From Xiphophorus maculatus (taxonomy: Eukaryota; Chordata; Actinopteri; Cyprinodontiformes; Poeciliidae), in NCBI RefSeq assembly GCF_002775205.1, contig NC_036461.1, positions 8,841,015 to 8,905,014 on the forward strand: a stretch of 64,000 nucleotides of DNA. The letters run 5' to 3'. The translations under genes and the position numbers were made by a program. Under the pieces are notes generated by a model. It saw nothing but the letters and a program-made list of their open reading frames with translations. It was not told where the DNA came from and searched no databases. Of this stretch, positions 34,901 to 64,000 are shown one piece after another; the first letter of the stretch is position 1; each line of letters begins with the position of its first letter.

Positions 34901-35119
34901 TTTGCACACTAATATAAAGTTGCAGCACATAAGAGACATTTATTTGACACATTTGTTTACCTGTTAGAATATAGAAATAACCTTTTTTTTCTCTTTTTAA
35001 TTGCATCAACTTTAAACATTTAGTCTACCAGTATAATGCCTCTATTTCTCACAGGATTCATCAAATCTGATCTCCGGCGGCAGAAGACCAATAAACAGGC
35101 TGAGGTGCAGCAACTGAGT
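25976..35119 (+). CDS. flvcr2: FLVCR2-type MFS transporter (last exon unresolved)
   Basis: Twelve-helix major facilitator; FLVCR2 transports choline (notably in brain endothelium) and has been linked to haem. Coding exons: 25976-26515, 29265-29406, 29523-29663, 30079-30146, 30387-30490, 32460-32570, 33428-33533, 33638-33749, 35055-35119; all GT/AG, frame kept, 463 codons so far. The start is the first in-frame ATG (MKGDQDTK), giving an N-tail shorter than in human. Conserved stretches include [12 protein letters not shown] (about residues 57-68), [73 protein letters not shown] and [15 protein letters not shown]. The last reads [21 protein letters not shown], then a donor (AGT|GTAAGT) at 35119|35120. 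One short terminal exon is still needed. The Trp and Gln of the family's choline site are expected in QWIQYG and AQVFILG (family knowledge). Teleosts may carry two copies; 'a' or 'b' is not assigned. Confidence 0.93.
26516..29264 (+). other. flvcr2 intron 1
   Basis: 2.75 kb, AT-rich, no nested gene seen. It contains partial duplications of TTTTTTCATTC(G)...CACTGT with ATGCAGTCAT(C/T)TTCAGT (26785-26825, 26900-26920, 27030-27055). It also holds the 27930-28190 segment shared with the jdp2 3' region. Confidence 0.5.
27930..28190 (+). repeat. Copy of segment at 11110-11400
   Basis: Carries CATTGCTCCATTTCAACCCA, GTACTTTAATAATTTGCTCA and ACACAGTTTTAATACTAAAC in the same order and strand as the jdp2 downstream copy. 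Similarity is moderate; no terminal repeats are seen. Confidence 0.6.
29467..29505 (+). repeat. 17-bp hairpin inside the 116-nt flvcr2 intron 2
   Basis: AATCTCCTCAGCAATTG (29467-29483), 5-nt loop, CAATTGCTAAGGAGATT (29489-29505); 16 of 17 pairs match. It lies in the short intron 29407-29522 and ends 17 nt before exon 3, so it would fold across the branch-point region of the pre-mRNA. Confidence 0.9.
30491..32459 (+). other. flvcr2 intron 5
   Basis: 1.97 kb, AT-rich. No exon, RNA gene or well-preserved mobile element recognised. Confidence 0.45.
32985..33105. mobile_element. DNA-transposon fragment in flvcr2 intron 6
   Basis: 'GGTCTGGGCTTTGACTGGGC' followed by 'CACCTGAGAACCACC' matches the same fish family as the element at 9420-9880 (TTTGACTGGGACATTC). 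Truncated. Confidence 0.5.
33765..34345. mobile_element. Tc1-type MITE just after flvcr2 exon 8
   Basis: Left end TGTCACTTTGCAGCCACAAA...TTGATTGGGATTTTATTG (33769-33820). Right end is the inverted form ...AGTCTGCAGCTGTAACATGAC...CGTTGAAGGGTACGAAGACTTCTGCAAG (about 34270-34330). No transposase remains. The left end begins about 15-20 nt after the exon 8 donor (33749|33750). Confidence 0.65.
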
Positions 35120-36430
35120 GTAAGTATCTGTCTGAGGTGCTTAAGGTCTGAAATGGGGATCTTTCACCAGGTCAGGTCCCAGTCTGTCTTGGTCTCTGCA
35201 GTTTCTTCTGGCTGCTTGGCTCCAGTTTTTCTCATTGCAACATCCTGCTGGTTGATTTCTGGGGTTTCTTTGCTGCAGGGGAGAAACGTTTGTGTTGCTA
35301 TGTCTAAGCCTTCAACAAAAAACACAAGCCTCCTTCTTGCTACTTACAATTTACAAGAGATTATTGTCAGTTACATGGTTATGTTTTGCTTCAGAAATGG
35401 CACTGCTTTCCAAGCTTTCAGTATTGGTGCAGCTGACTGCTTTCAGATATGTTGTGATTTAGAAATTAAATCGCAAAATATCTAGTATTTTGTGATATTT
35501 TTGTGACCACTCATTTTATTTCCAGTAAAATGAGCTGTTCAGTTCATTTTATTGAACTGAACAGATGTCATCCCAATGATTGTGTAAGTCATAACATTTC
35601 AGTTAAATTTTCCATATGCCATAATGGGAATAAACCCTCAAAATATATTTTGAATAGGGAATCTGTATAGGTGGTTTTACTTTGAGTTCAATTACTAAAA
35701 TAAACTTTACAGGGGTACCATACTGTCATGTTATTCTAAAGACAACAAAAAAAGAGTAATACAAAATAATCTTTCCCAAAACAAAATGTACTGGCATCCA
35801 GCTGTTTGAAATTTTTCTTAAAAAAAAAAAGAAAACCCTGTTAAGTTTAACATTAATTCGCTGTCATCTGCAGCTTGCATTTTAAAATAAGCAAGATTCC
35901 ATGTTTGTTTTTTGTTTTGCTTAAATTTGAATAAAAACGCAGCTTTGACTTAAAACACCAGGACTCCTGCATACTTGTTGAACTTGAGACCAGATTCTTT
36001 TGTCAATGGCTTTCTAAAAATACCTGAAAACTAAATTATTCTAGAAATTAAGTTTCAACTCAAGTATGCTGCAGTTTCCTTATTATAGTCTGTACAAAGA
36101 GCTTGGTGGTCTAGTTGACAGGCTGCTGTAGGTGGGTGTGCAGGAGTTTCTGGAACCACTGGTGGAGGTAATATGGTGTGAAGGATAAAGGTGACCCCAA
36201 GGGTCCCCCAGATCTTTGATACTGGAGCTATGATTACAGCCTACAGAGACCAAGACATCAGTGCGAGACTACGGGGCCACAGCAGGCAACAGGAGTCATG
36301 ACATTACCTCACAACTTCACAAAAATCTATATGGATGTGACAACAAGGTAGGGTCACATGAACAAAAACTCCCTGAAACCTCAAAGGTATGAAACTATGG
36401 CAAACTGTAGCCGTTAAACCGATTATATTC
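35120..36430 (+). other. flvcr2 last intron / 3' region
   Basis: No conserved exon recognised. If the donor at 35119 were skipped, the frame would stay open to about 35485, but that extension has no similarity to FLVCR tails and is probably retained-intron sequence. Confidence 0.4.
35535..35564. repeat. Perfect 12-bp hairpin
   Basis: CTGTTCAGTTCA (35535-35546), 6-nt loop, exact complement 35553-35564, in the flvcr2 3' intron. Confidence 0.9.
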
Positions 36431-36439
36431 TTGTTGATG

Positions 36440-37200
36440 CAAACAGAATTAGTTTGTGCTAAGTTTATTTGTATATCACATTTCATCAACAAGGGAGTTC
36501 AAAGTGCTTTACATGATAAAGCACCAGTTCTGAAAACAAGCAAATGTATCATTTTGTCAAATGTCATCAATGCATATCAAATATACTGATCAGTGTTCCA
36601 CTTACTAGTCAAAGGCAACGCTAAAAAGGAGATATTTTAACCTTGATTTAAAGAAACTGTATTTCAGCAGTATTGCAGTTTTTTTGGAAGCTTGTTCTAC
36701 CATAAGAACTGAATGCTGCTTCTCCATGTTTGGTTTTGGTTACTGGTAAACTTGAACCAGAAGACCTGAGTGGTCTGGAAGGTTGGTACAGCAACAGGTT
36801 TTGTATTTTGGTCTTGATCTGTTCAGTGATTTATAAACTAACAAATTTATTTTTAAAGTTTATTGTCTGAGCTACAGGGAGCTAGAGTAAGGATGTTAGA
36901 ACTGGGGTGATGTGCACTATCTTCCTGGTTTTAGTGAGAACGCAAGCAGCAGCATTCTGGGTCAGCTACATATAAAGACACTATTGCAATACTCAATGTG
37001 GCTATTGATAAATAAGTTTCTCTAGGTCTTGCTGGGACCGTAGTCTTTTAATCCTGAAAATATTCTTCAGTTGGTAGAAGGCTGGCTTTGTAAATGTCTT
37101 TATGTGACTCTGAAGGTTCAGATCTGAATCAGTCACTATGCCCAGATTTTGGATGTAGGTTCTAGTTGTGTATAATCTGCATAGTTATGGTAACTAATTA
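36440..37200 (+). mobile_element. Dispersed fish repeat, ~750 bp
   Basis: Begins 'TTTATTTGTATATCACATTT', 'GTTCAAAGTGCTTTACATGA'. It continues with 'GAATGCTGCTTCTCCATGTT', 'GAAGACCTGAGTGGTCTGGA', 'GATTTATAAACTAACAAAT', 'GAGCTACAGGGAGCTAG' and 'AGCAGCAGCATTCTGGGTCA'. This ordered text recurs in many teleost genomes. No intact reading frame. Confidence 0.6.
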
Positions 37201-37786
37201 ATGTCCTCCAAGTTGCAGTAGTGCTTATTGTCTACCCATGTCTCTTCTAGAAGATGGCCACTGATATTCAAGAAGGTATCCTGAAAGAGAGGAAGTTCTA
37301 AGGTGAAATGATGTCTCCTCAGCAAACCACAAAGAGAAGAAACAAAGTCTTAAGGGACATGTCGGCATGTGTAAACATGCCAAAATAACTACAATGCAAC
37401 ATGCTGCTATGACTAGTGAGTATATGGAGACTCTGTGGCCATGATGGACGTCCATCTTTGATTCTTTAGTATTAAGAACTGCTGCTCCTTTTTTACTGTA
37501 CTAAGATGCAACAAAAAATCATGTTAGTATTTAAAATGCAATTTCTAAATCAACCTTTATACATGTTTAAAATGCACTTTCAGAAAATGCAACACTTGCA
37601 GTTGAGACAGCCTCTAATTTTCTGACTCAAATCTGTTAACATTCCAACGGGTTTTTTTAGTAACAGATTTTCATGACTTTTTTATAATATTAATTTAAAG
37701 AGTAATATTCAGTGTTTCCTGATACCTGTGCTGAACTTAAGTATCTACTCTGGTGAAGGTACCTATTGACTTCTGTGTTTTGTCAG

Positions 37787-37810
37787 AGTGATCTTAAATG
37801 CAGACCATAA
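37787..37810 (+). CDS. flvcr2: Possible flvcr2 terminal exon (candidate only)
   Basis: A pyrimidine-rich acceptor (CTTCTGTGTTTTGTCAG) precedes an in-phase AGTGATCTTAAATGCAGACCATAA, which would add SDLKCRP and a stop. An AATAAA follows at about 38666. The tail is too short to compare, and other acceptors (for example TTCTAG near 38176) are possible. Confidence 0.15.
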   Translation, partial: SDLKCRP

Positions 37811-38279
37811 CTGGGACGTCCTTTCTTTACATTGAATAAGGTTCATATATCACCCGTTTGCCATTAAAGGATCACCTGGTTGGTATTCTGCCAAGTATAA
37901 ATACTGATTGATGCCGTGCATCAAAGTACACTCACAGAGGTCAGTTTTCTCCTCATTTTACAAGAATATGTCTGAATCGGGGTTTTTTTTTTAAATGTCT
38001 AGAAGATGAAGAATTTTGGCACAAAACAAAATGGATGAAAAAAGAAAATATGCCATTTTGCACACAAATGTCTTCACTGCATATTTTTTCCAGAACAGAG
38101 TACTTATATGTAATATTTTAAGGTTGTGTGAACGGAGTTGGCACTGATTTCCGGTACAATTTTTTTTTTTTCTAGAAATTAATGTCGAATTTCAACTTGA
38201 ATGTATGACATCATTTTCTACAGCAGTTGGACTGTCATTATGAAACTTTAAAAACCAGGCTGCATAAAGGAGCCTGGCT

Positions 38280-38425
38280 GGGTGAATAGACGGTTGAATG
38301 ATGGAAAGAGGAATGAATGAATGAAAAGATGGGTGGATGAATATTGAGTAGAGAGGAATGGATTGATACTGATCAATGGATGGTGGGTACATAAATGGAC
38401 TGATGGGTTTATTGATTGATGAATT
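38280..38425. repeat. Degenerate (GAAT/GGAT)n simple repeat
   Basis: GAATGAATGAATG, GGGTGGATGAAT, GGATGGTGGG and TTGATTGATG runs. Open frames on the minus strand are low-complexity artefacts. Confidence 0.8.
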
Positions 38426-39563
38426 TGTACTAATTTCTGAAAATAGAATATCAAATAGTGTGGAAATGACTTTTATTTCCTTTGTCCATGTTTGTGGAAA
38501 ATTCATACATTCCATTTTTTTGTGTTGGAATATTAGATGATTTACACATTTAATCAGATCATTCTGTAGCTGAGAAAGTCATTGTAGAACTATGCACTGT
38601 AACACTGCCAAACATTGGCTACAAGTTTTTAGGGCTTTTGTACGTTGCACATTTATATTGGTGATAATAAATATTTCTGGGCTGCTGTAACAGTGAGGGT
38701 TTTTTCTTTATTTGCACTCACCTCATGGCTATATTTCTGAATCATTGAGTCTTTCAGTAATTTAAAATATTTTTCAGAATTTTAATTTGCAAAGCATTTT
38801 TCATAATGAACATATTGGGGATTTAGGAAGCACTAGTAAATAAGATGGATTCAAATGACCTTGGAAAAAGCATGACATGGGAGATGCAACAAAATACTAA
38901 AGTACTAATATTGAAATTCCCATCAAAAACAGGTCACAGAGAGGTAAAACAGGTTGCATGAGCAGTTAGTAAACTTGGGCAAAAAACAAAAATTAAACAG
39001 ACAAATGAACCATAAGGGGGATTTTAAACATGTTAGGATAGGTTGGGAGAAGGAGATAGATGACACAGCACCATCAAAATAAAGATATGGTAACAAGAAA
39101 ACGGTACAGGAAGTTACATTTAAAAAAACACACTAAAATGGGATAAAATTCCAACCAATTGCTCAAAGATTTTATATCTGGAGAACCAGCTCGGTTTCTT
39201 TAGGAATCAAATTTGATCAAACACCGTAGAATCCCCAGATAATTAACCTCAATATACTCTAGGTAATTGGGTATTTTGTGCCTATTTGAAGATAGATTGA
39301 TCTGTGAATCATGAAGGACATAGGGTACATGTTTGATTTATTTATTCATCAGAAGATGAAATAAAACCATAAATGCCGGCAAAGATGTGAAGTTTAATTC
39401 AAATATCGAACAACATGGATGATTTCCTAAAAATAATGCAAAACAAAACAATTACACCTTCAGAATCAAGATGTCTGAATTGCTCTGCAGATGAATAGCT
39501 TTCTCATTGCGAGTTCATAAAACCTCAAGTTTGTTTCTGTGGTAAAAATCAAGAAACTGCTGG

Positions 39564-39584
39564 GGTGTGTGTGTGTGTGTGTGT
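39564..39584. repeat. (GT)n microsatellite
   Basis: About ten GT dinucleotides, downstream of erg28 on its 3' side. Confidence 0.95.
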
Positions 39585-39815
39585 AAGACACTTTTACATT
39601 ATGTAGTTCTTTGGTAAAGTCTGAACTGATAAAAAAAAAATAGAGATGAAGTGAAAAAATTATATTCCAGATTACTATGTGGCTTAATCCTTTTATAATA
39701 TTGCTCCTTTGAATGTTAAATAGGTAAACCCATGATACATGATACAAAAGCTGGCACACAATTACTGGTCCAAGTTTGTGTGCTGGTGGTGGTTTCGGCC
39801 AATAAGAGGAGGAAA

Positions 39816-41380
39816 CTAGTTTCGCTTCTTCTGCCGTGCTCCCAATTCTTCCTGAGTCTCTGGAAAACACTGGAATCCAATGAGCATTCCTATGATGGAA
39901 AAACCTGGGAAAAGCAAGATAAGATGTGATGCTTTTCAAATGAATAAATATCCAGTAAAAGTTTCAAACATAAAATCCTAAATATGAGGCTATTACCCCT
40001 CCATACTCACTTGCAACAATGAGTGGTGCCATCACTCCAATAGTCAGTGGTGCAGTTTTGTAGATGAATGCTTCCGACAGAAAGTGACCCAGTGCCAACA
40101 CAAATGTCCATAAAGTAATGTGATATAGCCTGTAGAAGCCAATATGTATTAATATGATCATAAGATTGTAAACCAAGAGCATGTAGGAGTTTTAAAACAT
40201 AACCGGATAGCTTACGTTTTGTTCTGGATATCAATGGCACAGGCACAGCGGATGATTGACGACAGCAATGTCCAAATACCAAATGTTCGAGCTTGGAGAC
40301 CATTTACTAGAGTAAGTAGAGGAGTAGAGAGGGAGGCATAATAAAGCAATTAGTATATATATATGAATCTTTTTAAGCCCGTTTTCGATTAGCTACATGA
40401 TCGTAAAAATAAATCTTTTGCCAATATAAATCAAAATAAATCAACATTTGCCAGTTCTATCTCCTTCTAGGTGGTGTCAACCCACTTGGTGGAAATGACT
40501 TTAGACGTGATTCTTGTAATCGTTCAACAGTTGCTGACATCAATCTTGAGGATTTTTTTTTTCTACTCCCACTTTCAACCGAGATGTTTGAGGGGTTTCT
40601 TGCATGTAAAGTCCATTTCAAACCAAGATCTGTGCTTAATCTTTTTTACTCTCATTATAAATGTTCTCAAATATTCTGCTCTGATACTTGATGTTAGATT
40701 TTATAATGGTCTGCTGGTCCAGATCCTGAAACCGTGACACTTCCAGCTCCTTGCTTTTCAGTATGAGGTTTGTTTCTTGTATTTGGTTTAAGCCAAACAC
40801 ATTTTCTGTTCTTGTTTCCAAAGATAAATAATTCAAATTTATACTGAAATGTCCATATTTTTCCAGAAGTCCTTTTCTTGCCTACATCCCCGTGGACGTT
40901 TGAATCAACACCAGCAAAAGCTTGTTGGTTTTGTGATATCTTAGGGTTTTTGTAGACTTCTTTTAGCATTTTGCTATCTGTTCTCTGGGTGAACATGCAT
41001 GGAAGACCAGACCTGGGCATGTTGGTAGTTGTCTTAAATGTCGTCCTTTTGTGAACTATTTTCTGTATTGTGTTATGTCAGACTTCTAATCGTTTTGAGT
41101 TCCAAAACCCTTTGCAAACGCATAAGCTGCTAAATGATGTGCCCAAATCTATCCCAAATCAGAAATCAAATAGATATAACATCTAAATATGTTAAAAAAA
41201 ACACACTGGGTGTTCTAATTTTTCCACTTGACATTATAAATACTCACCAAACTCTGGCGTTCCCGTGTACAGTTTCTCTGAGAGGAAGCTATGGTCCCTG
41301 AAGCTCTGCACGGTGTTTCCCATCGCTATGACGGACACCATCACCAGCCAGCTCCGGAGGACGTTCAGAAAGCGGCTCAT
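39816..41380 (-). CDS. erg28: ERG28 sterol biosynthesis scaffold protein
   Basis: Small ER membrane protein that tethers the sterol C-4 demethylation enzymes (human ERG28/C14orf1). Coding exons on the minus strand: 41380-41248, 40306-40216, 40129-40011, 39904-39816, with frame-preserving GT/AG junctions; 143 aa, human 140. It starts [16 protein letters not shown] as in the family. The frame is open 25 codons further upstream with another ATG (41455), but MSRFLN is the conserved start. Four hydrophobic segments lie near residues 11-27, 52-70, 79-97 and 105-125. Conserved stretches are [17 protein letters not shown] and [19 protein letters not shown]. The C-terminus KKRN is a dilysine (KKXX) ER-retrieval signal. 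Its position, head-to-head with ttll5 and beside flvcr2, matches other vertebrates. The gene appears intact. Confidence 0.95.
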
Positions 41381-41704
41381 ATTTGCGGTCAATGACGCAC
41401 CCGTCAGAGTCTGTCGGCTCACAGTAGCCCAGGAAAGCTCAGACCGCGGGAGCAACCGAGCGGCCTAAAACACACATTCAAGGTCGTCTGTCAGGAGATT
41501 ACAATCATTAATATCTCTAAACAGACTAATATTTTGTAATTTCGTCAATGAGGAAAAAAAAACAAAGAAAACCATAGCTACCCACCAGCGATAACCAGAC
41601 TACAGCGTCATTATGTTTTTAAAACACAATCTGGCAAGACTAAATATCAAAACCACAGGTGGATTTCAGCCAACCGAGTATTTAGCTACATTTGAAACGG
41701 TGAC

Positions 41705-41840
41705 TTTTCCCCAATCTTTGCCCACAGGGTAAGCCAATAACAAGGCTCCAAAAAATGGCTCCATTCTATCGAACCATTATTATGATTGGTCGTCCTAAAA
41801 CTTAAGGTACCGCCCATTTTCTTATGCGGACCAATGACAA
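41705..41840 (-). promoter_or_regulatory. erg28 promoter with four CCAAT boxes
   Basis: CCAAT at 41711, 41734 and 41831, and ATTGG at 41785, all within 125 bp and 330-455 bp upstream of the erg28 start codon. Clustered CCAAT boxes bind NF-Y, a usual partner of SREBP at sterol genes. TTCACCCATTC near 41840 is only weakly like a sterol response element. Sterol control is inference. Confidence 0.45.
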
Positions 41841-41849
41841 TTCACCCAT

Positions 41850-42900
41850 TCGTATATCGCGTAGACAACAAGTTAGTGTTTCTAGACAGGGGAGGGGTTA
41901 GTGGATGTTAGTGCAGATTTTATTATACTGTAACAATTAATTGCATAATTTTGGGGTTTGGCTTGATACATGGGCTGAAATTATGCTTAGGCATGATTTA
42001 CAGCCGAAATGGTCTCATTAATTTTGACTTTAGAAAACCACACAACAAAATCTAAGCCAGACGTACTAAAATTGCATGACACATTTACAAGTTCAGAGGG
42101 TTTCTTAAAGCATAAAATTTAAGTATTTTTCAGGTTCTGATATATAGAAAGGGAAGAAAAATATATGTTCTCTCAGACTTTGCTTCATCAATCTGTCCAT
42201 CAGTTGCTTTTCCACATCCCACATACAGCCTTCTGACTGTATACTGCCTTGAACCTTTAGTGCGTTATTGTTCTTATATCTGAATAAAGTCTGGTTCAGG
42301 AAGTGTTTTGCTTATTCAGAAAGATGAAAAAAAAAACTGAAACCATAGTAAAACCAACTATCTGGACACAACAGAGTTGTCAAAATGTCATAATTTTTAA
42401 AATAAATTCTATAATTATAAAAGATCAAGGTGGAATGAACATATTGTAAAATCAGGAAGTAGCTTTGTAACATATCTCCCAGTTTTTTTTAATTATTATT
42501 TTTTTATTACAAATAGCAGTGGCAATGAAAACTGAAAGATGACATATTCACATCTCTGCACAACTTGTATCTCAGTCATAGAGGCTGGTAATAACATTTA
42601 AGATCAGAATGTTACATCACACCATAAAAAACTTTTCAATGCAGAAATGAGGGCTTAATAAAAGGTAGGTTATTGAATGGGTTGGTAATTATTGCGCAAG
42701 TCGAAACAATTTTATATGGAATTTTACGTGAGATTCGGATTTAATTTCATGATGTGAATCATATAAAAAAATATATATTTACGTTAAAATAATCCAAAAA
42801 CAATTTGACAACATTCCCATTTCTTACAAAACAAGTCTTTTAGGATTTCATTTACTATCACCTGCCGTAAAGGGGGATTAACGTTTAGTTTAAACAACGG
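41850..42900. other. erg28-ttll5 intergenic interval, no gene seen
   Basis: AT-rich, unique-looking sequence between the divergent promoters. No exon or RNA gene recognised. Confidence 0.4.
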
Positions 42901-42904
42901 ACAG

Positions 42905-43035
42905 CCGTTGTTAGCTAGTGCGCATGCCCACTGCACTGTTGCTACTCAGTTGTTGTAGTAACCAGGAAGATTAACGGCGCTGTAATGCTTCCGCCAGCTA
43001 GTTAGCTGTTAGCGTTTCTGCACCGGAAGGTACGG
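42905..43035 (+). promoter_or_regulatory. ttll5 promoter and 5' noncoding exon
   Basis: TGCGCATGCC (42919-42928, half-good NRF1 palindrome) and CCGGAAG (43023-43029, ETS site) sit in a CpG-richer patch. ACGG|GTAAGT at 43035|43036 is a strong donor. An acceptor (TTCTCAG) at 43334 then leads to the exon with the start codon. The transcription start is not determinable from sequence. Confidence 0.5.
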
Positions 43036-43398
43036 GTAAGTTTATATTGGTTTACATTTACACTTAGGTACAATAATACTGTTACTTGGTTTTACGTCAA
43101 AAGTGACTCTGTTTTGACTGGTACCAGCATACGGTATAACTGCCACTCCGTGCCAACGTCTTGTATGTGCAGTAAGAAGGTTTCATCGCCGCCACAGGTA
43201 GATTTATGAAGGTGTTATTTTTGTATGAACTAATTTGTACATTTAATGCGTGTGTCGGTATTTTCTGCTTAGAGAAATTAGTGCTACAGACGTATAATAT
43301 GTGTACGGACATATCTAACCACCACTATTCTCAGTAGAACAGCTTTCGTTATTACCTGGAGGATTTCACCGGGTAGTCAGCCTGACTTTGATGGGAAA

Positions 43399-64000
<20,602 letters not shown>

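Noticed and set aside
35036..35485. A 149-codon frame including flvcr2 exon 9
   Set aside because: Only 35055-35119 is exon; the following donor AGT|GTAAGT and lack of FLVCR similarity mark the rest as intron.
39466..39939. A 157-codon minus-strand frame downstream of erg28
   Set aside because: It overlaps erg28 exon 4 in the wrong frame and runs through the GT microsatellite.
41380..41455. Upstream in-frame ATG extending erg28 by 25 residues
   Set aside because: ERG28 proteins start at MSRFLN; the extension is not family-like and is probably 5'UTR.

Overview
This is vertebrate nuclear DNA, almost certainly from a ray-finned (teleost) fish. It is AT-rich and has spliced genes with GT/AG introns, tRNA-type SINEs, many deleted Tc1-type DNA transposons, and several dispersed repeat families typical of percomorph fish genomes. 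The species cannot be fixed from sequence alone. Gene content and order match human 14q24.3 (FOS, JDP2, [BATF], FLVCR2, ERG28 and TTLL5 divergent), except that I found no batf between jdp2 and flvcr2.

Layout. 1-1328: fos upstream region. 1329-3504: a four-exon fos-type bZIP gene, probably the 'aa' teleost paralogue, with a 3'UTR to about 4165. 4.2-8.9 kb: upstream and 5' region of jdp2 with decayed transposons. 8900-10894: three coding exons of jdp2. 11-25.9 kb: a gene-poor, repeat-rich block. It holds a TTAA-flanked piggyBac-type MITE (12891-13238), a CpG-rich candidate promoter (about 13.55 kb), a minisatellite (15.3-16.5 kb) and a tandem array of three ~1.5-kb fold-back units (17.2-21.75 kb). 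25976-35119: nine coding exons of flvcr2; the last exon is not resolved. 35.1-39.8 kb: 3' region of flvcr2 with another dispersed repeat. 41380-39816 (minus): four coding exons of erg28, complete. 41.4-43.0 kb: divergent promoter interval. 43399-64000 (plus): ttll5 exons covering nearly all of the TTL catalytic domain, running off the window.

The genes are not a pathway. fos and jdp2 encode AP-1 family bZIP proteins that act on the same DNA sites, activating and repressing respectively. flvcr2 encodes a 12-helix MFS choline/haem-family transporter. erg28 encodes an ER scaffold of sterol C-4 demethylation. ttll5 encodes a tubulin/protein polyglutamylase. All exon coordinates below were read from conserved protein sequence plus GT/AG boundaries and reading-frame phase; every listed junction keeps frame.

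The most unusual structure is non-coding. It comprises the alternating-strand fold-back array (17.2-21.75 kb), its relationship to the neighbouring minisatellite and to a flanking copy at 22.65 kb, a set of near-perfect short-loop hairpins scattered across the window (one filling a 116-nt flvcr2 intron), and a 35-bp copy of a ttll5 exon boundary inside the next intron.
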